Assembly: GCA_937959115.1 (NCBI GenBank)
Contig: CALGAW010000058.1
Location: 1-49,186 of the forward strand
DNA: 49,186 bases
Source of the DNA: an uncultured Saprospiraceae bacterium
GTDB taxonomy: Bacteria; Bacteroidota; Bacteroidia; Chitinophagales; Saprospiraceae
Reading direction: 5' to 3'
Positions 9,158 through 17,841 of the stretch are shown here, one piece after another (position 1 is the first letter of the stretch; each line of letters starts with the position of its first letter). The translations under genes were made by a program, and so were the position numbers. The notes beneath the pieces were generated by a model. The model saw only the letters and a list, made by a program, of their open reading frames with translations. It had not been told where the DNA came from and made no database searches.

Positions 9158-10336
9158 ATGGATAACATAAGAGGAATCATCATTAGTTTAATACTGATCA
9201 CTTGCTGTATAGTTTGCAGCCCTAGTCAATCCGTGAATCTTGAATTGATTACAGATCAGGACTGTTATGAACCTGGAGATCAAGTAACTGTTTCGTTTGT
9301 TACTCGCATGTTTATTGGCAATACAACTGGTTGTGAGAACACAAGTAGTTCTTCGGCTCAAGTTCGAGACTTAGTGTATGGGATGAATTTTTTGCTTCCT
9401 GATGGTTCTTCCATGACACAAACAGGAACGCCTTCAGGAACAACTACGACTGGTGGCGGCATTACCTTTAGTTTTGCTGATACAGATGTACTAAACAATG
9501 TCACTGGAGCAGTTAATCCTTCTCTAGATGCCTGTGATGATACTGATATTAGTTGTGAGCCATCAGACAGCTGCCCAAACGGATTCGATGCAACAACTAT
9601 GGTAGAGGCAGATTGGATACATACTGCCGTCTTTACGATTCCTACAGGAATGACTACTGGAGATTTAACGCTTACAGCAAACGAAGATTTTATCTTTTGG
9701 TATAACTCCTCTCCTCCTTCTGGGGCATCTTGGTTAAACCTTGGTCCTGGTGCTGTAGCAGACACCCTCGTCATCCCCATTCAAACGAACTGTTTGTTTA
9801 GTGCCGAACTAACAGATTTTCAAGCGGAAAGAGTGCTCAACAAAGTATCCTTAAATTGGACCACACAAGACGAAATCGACATTTCAGAATATCAAGTTCA
9901 ACGTAGCTTTGATGGAGAACACTTTGAACCAATCGGATCAAGAGCACCAATGTACCAACTTTCAAACAACCGATATCAATTTTGGGATGACAGCCCCGAA
10001 CTCGGAATTCAGTATTACCGCCTTGCTATTCTAGATTTAGATGGTACAATCGTCTATTCTGATATTCGCTCAGTCAATTACGAAAAGTCATTACAGCCTT
10101 TAGTTTATCCGAATCCATTTTCAGATGTGCTAAACATTGAAAAAATAGTATCTAGTGATGGATCAACTGATCCAACGTTGATTGAAGTCTATAACTTAAC
10201 GGGTCAGTTAATGTTTAGCACAATGACTAACGAAGAAAATACGATCAACCTTGAAAAATTGGAAAATGGAATATACATCTTACAAGGAAAATCAATGAAT
10301 TATTTCTTTTCAAAGAAAATCCAGAAGTTAGATTAG
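9158..10336 (+). CDS. Secreted protein with T9SS type A C-terminal sorting domain
   Basis: A 392-aa exported protein from the ATG at 9158 (a GTG at 9125 would only add a poor leader). A hydrophobic signal segment (GIIISLILITCCIVC) is followed by a Thr/Ser/Gly-rich N-terminal domain of about 200 residues with several Cys, a fibronectin-like linker (SLNWTTQDEIDISEYQVQRS) common in Bacteroidota surface proteins, and a C-terminal sorting domain: VYPNPFSDVLNIE, then YNLTGQLMF and LENGIYILQG. The tail predicts export through the type IX system and cleavage or anchoring at the cell surface. No enzymatic motif is visible in the N-terminal domain. An inverted-repeat terminator follows. Confidence 0.85.
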   Translation: MDNIRGIIISLILITCCIVCSPSQSVNLELITDQDCYEPGDQVTVSFVTRMFIGNTTGCENTSSSSAQVRDLVYGMNFLLPDGSSMTQTGTPSGTTTTGGGITFSFADTDVLNNVTGAVNPSLDACDDTDISCEPSDSCPNGFDATTMVEADWIHTAVFTIPTGMTTGDLTLTANEDFIFWYNSSPPSGASWLNLGPGAVADTLVIPIQTNCLFSAELTDFQAERVLNKVSLNWTTQDEIDISEYQVQRSFDGEHFEPIGSRAPMYQLSNNRYQFWDDSPELGIQYYRLAILDLDGTIVYSDIRSVNYEKSLQPLVYPNPFSDVLNIEKIVSSDGSTDPTLIEVYNLTGQLMFSTMTNEENTINLEKLENGIYILQGKSMNYFFSKKIQKLD

Positions 10337-10363
10337 GGAACAAACAGATTACGAAAAAATAGG

Positions 10364-10397
10364 AATAGCCGTTTGATTAAACTATTGAGCGGCTATT
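10364..10397. terminator. Bidirectional terminator between convergent genes
   Basis: AATAGCCG (10364-10371) pairs with CGGCTATT (10390-10397). T-rich sequence follows on the plus strand, and the A-run at 10354-10358 gives a U-run for the minus strand. The right arm overlaps the stop codon of the minus-strand gene. Confidence 0.65.
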
Positions 10398-11064
10398 TTA
10401 TTAGTTTGATGTTCTTCAATTCCTCAACGGTTATAAAGGTTTTTAACTCAGAGGAATAAATCGTTTTTTCTCGAGTAGAAATTAAAACTGATTTATTTTT
10501 TAATGCGTCAAGATCTTTTAATACGTCTGCGCCCTCAAACGATTCAATACAATACAGATCTAGTAATTTTCCTTCAACTTTACATTTTAATACAAGGATA
10601 TTTCCTTCTTTAACATCAAGTATTTCCGCAGTGATCATTGAATATGAATTGGACTCCTCTACTACAGCATCAACGGTTTCTTCATCAAATTCATCATACA
10701 TTTCCTTTTTAATTTCCTGTCCGATCTTGCTATCTTCATCACCAACCATTTGAAAAACGATTTCCATAAACTTATCGCATCTAGAGGCCATTCGCTCTCC
10801 AAGAAGCTCCGCAAATTCAGCAAAACCAGCTTCATTTGTTAAGTCAATCTTGTATTTTTTCTTAACCTCTTTCTTATAATCACTTGACGCATCAAGCATA
10901 CAAAGTCCTAGAACCATGGTAAGCTTTTCAGAATCCATGTTTTTCTTAATTTTATCTTCGATACAATCACAAGTCTTGTCTGAAGCCTTGTCAAGAACGT
11001 CCTGTGCTAAAATTCCAGAAGCAAATAGTACAAAGTAAAACAGGGTTGTGTACACCTTTTTCAT
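10393..11064 (-). CDS. Secreted protein of unknown function
   Basis: A 223-aa protein with a clear signal peptide (MKKVYTTLFYFVLFASGILAQ, cut after LA). The mature N-terminal half is helical and charged with four Cys (TCDCIE, LGLCML, SRCDKF), which could form periplasmic disulfides. The C-terminal third is beta-rich (VKEGNILVLKCKVEGKLLDLYCIE), ending TVEELKNIKLIK. I do not recognise a family. It starts 10 bp after the M42-like peptidase stop and is probably the last gene of that minus-strand operon; its stop lies inside a bidirectional terminator. Confidence 0.7.
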   Translation of the reverse strand: MKKVYTTLFYFVLFASGILAQDVLDKASDKTCDCIEDKIKKNMDSEKLTMVLGLCMLDASSDYKKEVKKKYKIDLTNEAGFAEFAELLGERMASRCDKFMEIVFQMVGDEDSKIGQEIKKEMYDEFDEETVDAVVEESNSYSMITAEILDVKEGNILVLKCKVEGKLLDLYCIESFEGADVLKDLDALKNKSVLISTREKTIYSSELKTFITVEELKNIKLIK

Positions 11065-11074
11065 TATCGTTGGT

Positions 11075-12088
11075 TTAAGTGTTTATCGTTTTTTTGATGT
11101 AAGCCATGCAAAGATCAATCGTGGCCTGTATTCCCTTCTTGTGGGTCCGTTCTACTCCATGGGAAGCAGCAACTCCCGGGCCAATTAGCCCAACCCTAAA
11201 ATCATTTCCTGCTCTTAGTGCTGCAGAGCCGTCTGAACCGTAGTATGGATACACATCCAATTCATAAGGAATGCCATTTGACTCACACAGCTGCACAAGC
11301 CGTTTCTTGAATTCATAATCGTAAGGGCCAGATGAGTCTTTTGCACAAATAGAACAGGCCGTTTCTTTTCCAGAACAGCCATCACCAACAACGCCCATAT
11401 CAATCACTAACAATTCTTTTACAGTTGGTGAGTATCCAGTTGTACCGCCATGGCCTACTTCTTCGTAATTTGAGAAAAAGATTTCCACAGGAGCAGTCAA
11501 ACCGTTCTCCTTCATTGTTTTAGCCAATTCGAACAAGACAAAACAGCCTGCTTTATTGTCCATAAATTTAGATTTGATAAAGCCAGAATCCGTTTCCTCA
11601 TAATGTGTTTCGAAGCAAATAAAATCACCAGGACGAATGCCAAGCGCTTTCGTTTCGATGTCTGTCGTAACTTCTTCGTCAAGGCGGACATGCATGGTTT
11701 CTTGTTCCCTCTTTGCTGTTTTTAACGCTTTATTGACATGAATAGCTGGATTGTCCAATTGAAACGTACCGGTATAGACTTTATCATCAAGCGTATAAAC
11801 ACGACAGTAGCTACCCTCATAGGCATACAAGGATGGGCCACCAACTTTTGATAATCGCAAGCTTCCGTCGGGTTTTATACTTGATACAACTCCTCCCAAA
11901 GTGTCTACGTGTGCGGCTATAGAAAGCGTAGGGTTTTCCCCAAACTTACAGCGAACGGCTCCCTTGTTGGTATATTCAGGTTCCCAGCCATAACGCTTCA
12001 ATAATTCATAAATATAGTTACTTGCCTTACCGGTAAATCCAGAAGGCGAATCAATTGCAACCAATTCTTTTAACGTTGTTAAGTCCAT
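11075..12088 (-). CDS. M42-family (M20/M42 clan MH) metallopeptidase
   Basis: Putative zinc or cobalt aminopeptidase/deblocking peptidase of 337 aa. Metal and catalytic motifs in order: AAHVDTLGG (first His and the catalytic Asp), the bridging Asp in KFMDNKAG, the catalytic Glu pair in NYEEVGHGG, an Asp in VIDMGVVG, and a late His in SHGVERTH. The central insert (from about residue 70 to 150) corresponds to the beta-barrel dimerisation domain of the M42 family. The ATG at 12088 is preferred to a GTG two codons upstream. It lies 62 bp behind the aminotransferase-like gene and 10 bp before a secreted protein, all on the minus strand. The substrate is unknown. Confidence 0.88.
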   Translation of the reverse strand: MDLTTLKELVAIDSPSGFTGKASNYIYELLKRYGWEPEYTNKGAVRCKFGENPTLSIAAHVDTLGGVVSSIKPDGSLRLSKVGGPSLYAYEGSYCRVYTLDDKVYTGTFQLDNPAIHVNKALKTAKREQETMHVRLDEEVTTDIETKALGIRPGDFICFETHYEETDSGFIKSKFMDNKAGCFVLFELAKTMKENGLTAPVEIFFSNYEEVGHGGTTGYSPTVKELLVIDMGVVGDGCSGKETACSICAKDSSGPYDYEFKKRLVQLCESNGIPYELDVYPYYGSDGSAALRAGNDFRVGLIGPGVAASHGVERTHKKGIQATIDLCMAYIKKTINT

Positions 12089-12150
12089 GTACACTAAAAT
12101 TGAATCTGATAATAATTATACATTAATCATTATCAATTAAACATTAATAA

Positions 12151-13302
12151 CTATCCAAAAGCTTGTTTTACTCGATTACGTAGCGTGGATAACCGCTTGA
12201 CTGGTTCGTTACTAAACACCAATCTTACAAACTGTTCACTGTTTTTATCTCCCCAATGGATCATTGGAGTAGCAGCAACCTTACCCTTTTCTAACAATAA
12301 TTTTGATGCAGTTGCTCCATCATATCCCATTTGACCTACATCCAATAATTGACTCCAACCTCCTGCAGCTGAAACCATCGGAAAGTCCTTTAGTTGGGTA
12401 TTAATCATATCTCTTCTTCTTTCCCACTCTGCTAAACAGGAGCCAAATCCGTCTTCCTCATCAGACAAGGCTGCAATTGCTCCAGATTGTGCAATTCCTG
12501 TTGCAGTTACCGTGTTGTAAATATGAACTCTTGCTATATCATTGATTAGATGCTTTGGAGCGGCAATCCAACCCACTCGCCAACCAATCATTCGGTACTC
12601 TTTAGACATGGATCCAATGGTGATCGTTAAATCTTCCATTCCTGGGATGGAAGCTGGATGAAAAACGGATTGACCATCAAACAGAATGCGCTCCATGGCA
12701 GCATTATAAATCAGATAGATCTTTCGTTCAATGCAAATTTTAGCAATTACACCCCACTCCATGGCATTTAAAACGGCACCTGACGGCATACTAGGGTTCA
12801 TAAGGAACAAGACCCTAGTATTGTCATTAACAGCCAACTGAAGCCGCTCTATGTCCAATCTCCAAGTATCCATAAAGGTGTAAAAAGGCACTAGGGTTGG
12901 GGTTGCACCGACCAATCGTACCCGTTGTATCATTCCAGCATAAGTTGGATCGGTCATAATCACCTCATCACCAGGATCAGTCGTTGCCAATAAGGTGTCA
13001 AGCATTGCTTCTGTTGCCCCACAGGTGATTACAATATTCTTACTTTCGTAAATTTCTTTAAAAATGGTACGGTTGATCCGGTCAGCCACCAATGTCCTCA
13101 GCTCATCCCTTCCAATGAACGGTAGATAACTGTTGTCTTTGTCTGCGCCTATGGCTGATTTAGTTGCGATAATTGCTGAAAATGGTGGATCTAAATCTGT
13201 GTCAAGATTTTCCATTCTCAATACATCTGGATCGTTTCCTGCATCTCTGGCGACTTGATCTATTGAAAAGCCAGGAATCCCTTTTAATCTATTTACTGAC
13301 AT
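12151..13302 (-). CDS. Fold-type-I aminotransferase-like protein with altered PLP pocket
   Basis: A 383-aa protein aligning end to end with class I/II aminotransferases: YLPFIGRDELR near the start, TCGATEAM, DPTYAGM, the PLP lysine in GSMSKEYRMIGWRVGW (K234) and a C-terminal substrate Arg in VRLVFS. Three normally conserved cofactor contacts differ: the NPxNPTG motif reads NPSMPSG (Met172 for Asn), and the DExY motif reads NAAM (Asn200 for the pyridine-nitrogen Asp, Met203 for Tyr). The 28-residue spacing between 172 and 200 equals that of Asn194 and Asp222 in aspartate aminotransferase. It may catalyse different or weaker chemistry. The ATG at 13302 is chosen over a TTG at 13311. It starts 33 bp after the helicase stop. 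Confidence 0.85.
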   Translation of the reverse strand: MSVNRLKGIPGFSIDQVARDAGNDPDVLRMENLDTDLDPPFSAIIATKSAIGADKDNSYLPFIGRDELRTLVADRINRTIFKEIYESKNIVITCGATEAMLDTLLATTDPGDEVIMTDPTYAGMIQRVRLVGATPTLVPFYTFMDTWRLDIERLQLAVNDNTRVLFLMNPSMPSGAVLNAMEWGVIAKICIERKIYLIYNAAMERILFDGQSVFHPASIPGMEDLTITIGSMSKEYRMIGWRVGWIAAPKHLINDIARVHIYNTVTATGIAQSGAIAALSDEEDGFGSCLAEWERRRDMINTQLKDFPMVSAAGGWSQLLDVGQMGYDGATASKLLLEKGKVAATPMIHWGDKNSEQFVRLVFSNEPVKRLSTLRNRVKQAFG

Positions 13303-13335
13303 CAGACGCAAGATAATTATTATTAATTAAATGGG

Positions 13336-16300
13336 TTAAAGTTGAGTCATTTTACTGGGGAAATCAATACTTGTTTTCTTTTCTTTCAAAAAATCGACTA
13401 ATGATTTATAAATTGGGTGCATGTTCATAATTCCTCTGTTTCCAAGTATAACCATATGCTTTCTTGCTCTTGTTAGTGCTACATTCAGCTTACGATCGAC
13501 GACACCATCATCAGATAAAGAAACAAGAGAATTCATTTGAAAATAGTCATTCAGACAAAGGGATAACAGGATGATTTCACGTGCGCCTCCTTGGTAGCGT
13601 TCTACTGTATCCACTGTAATGGCTTCAAAACTAGGATCAAGCCCTTCTAATACGTCTTTGATTTGCGCAATTTGTGCACGGTAAGGCGTTATAATTCCGA
13701 TAGTACTAGAGTCAAATGGCAAATTATTCTGCTCATATAGCTGCTTAAAGTAAAGGACTAATTGCCCCGCCCATTTTGCTTCATGTATGTTCGTTTTGTT
13801 TGATTGGGTAATATCATCGACAGGAGAAGAGAAATGCACCATCCGATTTGAAGACATCAGCTTCGTCAGCTCATTCGTTTCCAAGGACTTATCATACTGC
13901 AAAGGCAACCGTTGCCAATTGTCTGGCTGAACTTCAAGTGGCAAGGGTTGTAGCTTATGATCATAAAATAATTGATTAGGAAAAGCAGCAATCTCTTCAT
14001 GCATTCGTCCTTGATAGGTTAACATGCCAATCGCCCAATGCCAGTTGTTCTCAAGGCAACGAGCATACAACCGCTCAAACAAGGAGTTCTTTCTATTTTT
14101 CAACCCAATCTGATGCAATGCTTCATCGTTTACCTTAGAAATCTGTTTCTTTTGCATAACTACAGCAGGAAGTTGCTTGTGGTCACCGATCAGAACAAAC
14201 TGATTAAAGAGTGGTAGAAGTCCCACCAACATTGGCTCTAAGATCTGTGAAGCTTCATCAATGATTACGCGGTTAAACTGTTTGAGTTTGAACAGATCTT
14301 TTTTACCATTAATAGAGGAAACTGTTGAGACGTAAATTCTGTGAGACTCAATGATTTCCTTCATTGCAGCTCTCGATTTTGATTTAGCTGTCAATACTTT
14401 GAAGAGGCGGTGATGATACTGTTTACCTGTTGAAAACTCAGACCCAATACGGATGTATTTATCATCAGCGAAATCAGATATCGCTTCACATATTTCGTCA
14501 ACTGCTCTGTTGGTGTAGGCCAATAACATTACACTTTCGTTGGTCATAAAGTATAGATAATGAACCAGTTCTCTTAGCATGAACTTTGTTTTTCCTGTAC
14601 CAGGAGGTCCTACTAGTAGATAATAATCTTCAGCAGCAATCGCTTCTCCTAGTATTTGTTGCTGTTCTGAGCTTAGTTTTGTCGGTAATTTAAAGGCTTC
14701 AGTCGGACACTGCTTTGGAGGTCTTGTCGTAAGTAATAATTGTTTCTTGTCATTTGGAAAACGAATAAACCGATACATGTTTCTATACAGGGTAGAGAAA
14801 CTACTGTCCAACAAGTCTTTTTCAATGCACCAATACGGCTCATGTTTGAAAAGAAAGTCATTGTATTGTTGAGAGCGAAGACGAACCTCCACATGTGTTT
14901 TATCAATTCTTGTAATGCTACATTTAAAAATTTGATTATTTAATACATTATCCTCTTCTCTAGATGAAGGATATAAAACTGCAATATCGCCTTGTCTGAA
15001 ATTCGCAAGTTCAGTGGTTTTCTCTGTTCGTTTGAGGATCAAAATCGGATTAGAAGCTCTTGCTTGATTATCAGCTATTTCTAAATGGCTTAAGATGTCA
15101 AAATTATCTTCTTTATCCTTTAATTTATTCAACCATAATGAAGCTAAACCATTGACGGTATCAGTTCCTTCTTCTCCTGTTTTTGCAAGTCGGTGTTCCC
15201 TAGCAATAAAGCTAGAAAAGGCAAGAAAATACTTACGTTCCAGCACCGTTAGCTTTTGAATGGTCTCTGAAAAACGATATAAATCACCACGTGCAAATCC
15301 TGAAATATTTTTAAAATTCTTTGGGTCAAGATAGTCGATGATTGTCGGTTCGTTCTCGTGTTGATCTACTGAAGATAGCTGCTGTTCAAGTGCAACCAGC
15401 TCATTTCTAATTTTCATTGCTTCTTTTTGTTGGATTTCTAGCGGTGGTGCAAATTTGAGATTCTGGTCAGCAATTTTTGAGTACAGAATGTAGTTTGCAG
15501 ATTCAATGTCGCCTCCATAAGCCGATTTAATCAGTAAATCATACAAAAGTGTTTGGACATAGTGATTTCTGCTCAACCCAAAACGGTTGGGCTGATAGGG
15601 TTTTCCGCTTTTTAGCTCCACAATCGCATAGTCTGACTTTCCATCTGGGTTGTAGAGTACATCTAGTCTTCCTTGTATTCCATACCGCTCAGAGTAGAAA
15701 CCGGGTTCCAAATAACTAAATGCAGGATCAATCTTTTGCACTGGGAACTGATTAGTGATAACACTTTTAAGGTTGTCGAAATGAATTTTACTATCATGCA
15801 TGATTTGCCTGATCTCTAAATCATCAAACAAACAGAAGGCAACTGGGTTGAGCTGAAAACACCCAGGAAAAACAGCTTTGAAATCAGCTTCTGGGTTTTG
15901 CAGTAGTTCGTCAAGAAAGTAATTGGCAATGTTCCCCAGCATCAGTGGAATAGAGGTAGACATTGGTAAGAACTTCTTTAAGATGTACAGGAATGGGACT
16001 GTTCCAAAACTTTGAAAGGTTTCAGAAATGGCGGTTACATCAAGCAGATAATCAGGCTCTAACACAAACACGGAAGGTACATAAGTCCCATCTTCTTCAA
16101 TAAACACATCCAACAGATTAACAGTAGTCTGATTCTTCCAATGTTCATTAATTGCTTCGATTGTCGTATCAAACAAGTCATTACGTCCCGTTTCGCTATA
16201 TTTTATTTTGATTAGCTCCTCTTGATTATTGTTTTCTTCCTTACCAAGCAGACAATGGTTTTTCTCATCATGCCCAAGGATGACCATACGGACAGAATCG

Positions 16301-16719
16301 AGATGACCAATAATCTGAGAGGGGATTTTTATGAAAACATCTGAAGAAGGGAAAAGCTCAGAAACAGCATCTGGAATAGTTAGGTCAAGGATTTGCTCAG
16401 TGCATTCTGCTAGCACCTTGATGCCTGCTTGGTATTCGGCTTCAGTCACACTACCATTTTTGTAATAAACTCGTTGCGCTAGTTTTCGGAAGTGGTGGAT
16501 GCGCCATTGCAGATCAGGATCAAGCTTAAACTTCAAACAACCGTACGTGATTCTTGCAAAACTCGTTGTAAACTGAAGGTTTTCTTCCTTTGTAAATTCA
16601 TAAAACAATCGGTTTAACAATAGGTATAACCTACTATTTCGTTCTAAATGATCAGCGGGAAGCCGGTGAATTTTTAGTATTTGTAAATAAAATAACCTAG
16701 CCAGTTCCTTAATGTCCAT
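13336..16719 (-). CDS. Dna2-like nuclease-helicase (PD-(D/E)XK plus SF1B helicase)
   Basis: An 1127-aa two-domain DNA enzyme. After about 340 N-terminal residues without a recognised domain comes a RecB/Dna2-type nuclease core: GRLDVL (D353), VELKSGK (E368, K370) and a downstream HYVQTLLYD motif (Q389). The C-terminal half is a superfamily 1B helicase of the Upf1/Dna2 group: Walker A GPPGTGKT (704-711), motif II DEAS (821-824), motif III GDHKQLP (845-851), motif IV ITPYRAQ (about 1010), motif V VDTVERYQGG and motif VI ALTRARK (1081-1087). The Cys cluster that holds the Fe-S centre of eukaryotic Dna2 is not evident. It probably resects or processes DNA ends or flaps. It leads an apparent four-gene minus-strand operon. 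Confidence 0.87.
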   Translation of the reverse strand: MDIKELARLFYLQILKIHRLPADHLERNSRLYLLLNRLFYEFTKEENLQFTTSFARITYGCLKFKLDPDLQWRIHHFRKLAQRVYYKNGSVTEAEYQAGIKVLAECTEQILDLTIPDAVSELFPSSDVFIKIPSQIIGHLDSVRMVILGHDEKNHCLLGKEENNNQEELIKIKYSETGRNDLFDTTIEAINEHWKNQTTVNLLDVFIEEDGTYVPSVFVLEPDYLLDVTAISETFQSFGTVPFLYILKKFLPMSTSIPLMLGNIANYFLDELLQNPEADFKAVFPGCFQLNPVAFCLFDDLEIRQIMHDSKIHFDNLKSVITNQFPVQKIDPAFSYLEPGFYSERYGIQGRLDVLYNPDGKSDYAIVELKSGKPYQPNRFGLSRNHYVQTLLYDLLIKSAYGGDIESANYILYSKIADQNLKFAPPLEIQQKEAMKIRNELVALEQQLSSVDQHENEPTIIDYLDPKNFKNISGFARGDLYRFSETIQKLTVLERKYFLAFSSFIAREHRLAKTGEEGTDTVNGLASLWLNKLKDKEDNFDILSHLEIADNQARASNPILILKRTEKTTELANFRQGDIAVLYPSSREEDNVLNNQIFKCSITRIDKTHVEVRLRSQQYNDFLFKHEPYWCIEKDLLDSSFSTLYRNMYRFIRFPNDKKQLLLTTRPPKQCPTEAFKLPTKLSSEQQQILGEAIAAEDYYLLVGPPGTGKTKFMLRELVHYLYFMTNESVMLLAYTNRAVDEICEAISDFADDKYIRIGSEFSTGKQYHHRLFKVLTAKSKSRAAMKEIIESHRIYVSTVSSINGKKDLFKLKQFNRVIIDEASQILEPMLVGLLPLFNQFVLIGDHKQLPAVVMQKKQISKVNDEALHQIGLKNRKNSLFERLYARCLENNWHWAIGMLTYQGRMHEEIAAFPNQLFYDHKLQPLPLEVQPDNWQRLPLQYDKSLETNELTKLMSSNRMVHFSSPVDDITQSNKTNIHEAKWAGQLVLYFKQLYEQNNLPFDSSTIGIITPYRAQIAQIKDVLEGLDPSFEAITVDTVERYQGGAREIILLSLCLNDYFQMNSLVSLSDDGVVDRKLNVALTRARKHMVILGNRGIMNMHPIYKSLVDFLKEKKTSIDFPSKMTQL

Positions 16720-17148
16720 ATATTCTTCTTATGCTTATTTTAAGAATTCTAGTTGATGTTCATAAAAGCGACACCCTTCATTTATATAGAGTCAAAATTT
16801 GAAATATTCCACACGAAAAAAGGAAAAATATTATACCTACCTACATAATTAACACAATATCAGTGCCTTATGAGTCGAACGAAAATTATTACGAAAGTTA
16901 ATAAAAAAAATAGGGATTCGAATGAACTTTTTTTACCTCAAATGTTGTTAAGAATGTATTGGTTTAATTCTGAAAGATAGAATTTATGTCCAATTATCAA
17001 CCATTATTAAAATAATATTTTGACATATACTGACATATGTTAGTAAATATTTCGCACGATCTTTGCATATTTAAAATTAAATGAGTTGATTACATACGAA
17101 ATGAGGCATGTTGTATGAACTAAATATGAAAAACTAAATTCACAAAAG
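16720..17148. other. 429-bp intergenic region between divergent genes
   Basis: AT-rich, no coding frame. It must hold the start signals of the helicase gene (minus) and the YkuK gene (plus). The notable element is a pair of adjacent 10-bp direct repeats, TGACATATAC and TGACATATGT (17021-17040), spaced one helical turn. A near-consensus -7 box, GATCTTTG, lies at 17058-17065, about 84 bp before the YkuK ATG. Nothing else is recognised. Confidence 0.5.
17021..17040. repeat. Tandem 10-bp direct repeat, possible operator
   Basis: TGACATATAC is followed immediately by TGACATATGT; eight of ten positions are identical and the second copy extends into an ACATATGT palindrome. The one-turn spacing just before a candidate -7 box would suit a dimeric regulator, but none is identified. 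Confidence 0.35.
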
Positions 17149-17619
17149 ATGAAATGGAGAAGACTTAGTGGACAACAAATTGAGCTTCCAATCAAGGATG
17201 CAGTTGAAAAAACGATTGTCCGAGAAACAGGAAATGGGTACAAGTTAAAAGTATGTATTGGTACTGATTCTCAAGTTAAAAATGGGGTAATTGAAATTGC
17301 CACGGTTATTGTTTTCCTTAGAGAAAAGAAAGGTGGTTTTATGTTTGTTAGCACCGACTCACTCAAGCAGACAATGAGTATTAGAGAACGGATGATTCAT
17401 GAAGTTGCAAAATCAATTGAGGTGGCTTATCACCTTTGCGATTTACTAGATAAGTATAACATTGAACTAGAAGTACATGCGGATATCAACACGGACCCAC
17501 ACTTTAAGTCAAACGTTGCACTTAAAGAAGCAATGGGCTATATCCTTGGAATGGGCTTCGTTTTCAAAGCAAAACCAGACTCGTTTGCAAGCTCTAGCTG
17601 CGCAGATAAAATCGTCTAA
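17149..17619 (+). CDS. YkuK-type RNase H-like fold protein (DUF458)
   Basis: A 156-aa protein of the DUF458/YkuK family, which adopts an RNase H-like fold of unknown biochemical role; Bacillus members are sporulation-associated, which is unlikely here. Family marks: the acidic strand CIGTDSQVK near residue 36, an alternating hydrophobic strand (IEIATVIVFL), and HADINTDPHFKSN, whose His-Ala-Asp sits at the second acidic position. The start at MKWRR follows a run of upstream ATGs out of frame. An intrinsic terminator lies about 45 bp after the stop, so it is monocistronic. Confidence 0.82.
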   Translation: MKWRRLSGQQIELPIKDAVEKTIVRETGNGYKLKVCIGTDSQVKNGVIEIATVIVFLREKKGGFMFVSTDSLKQTMSIRERMIHEVAKSIEVAYHLCDLLDKYNIELEVHADINTDPHFKSNVALKEAMGYILGMGFVFKAKPDSFASSSCADKIV

Positions 17620-17662
17620 TCAATAAATCTAATCGTTAAAGGGAGAATCCCTAGCAAGATAG

Positions 17663-17698
17663 AAAAGTGTGTGGACTTAACCGTTGACACACTTTTTT
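17663..17698 (+). terminator. Rho-independent terminator after the YkuK gene
   Basis: AAAAGTGTGT (17663-17672) pairs perfectly with ACACACTTTT (17687-17696), with the T-tract running to 17698. The A-run on the left arm means it may also work toward the minus strand. Confidence 0.8.
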
Positions 17699-17841
17699 AG
17701 TTCACAAGGAAGTTACACTAGTTAGTTAAGCAAAGTTCGGAACGAAATGTTTCTAATACTTCAGGATCAAATTTTTAACTCAACCAACTATCCTACAAGG
17801 GGTTAAACGAAACAAGTAAACCTTCACTTTAAGTGATATAA

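Noticed and set aside
9358-9780. 140-codon minus-strand frame
   Set aside because: Antisense to the T9SS cargo gene; composition reflects its Thr/Ser codons.
17040-17243. Short minus-strand frame at the YkuK gene start
   Set aside because: Overlaps a supported gene and its promoter region; no signal or family pattern.
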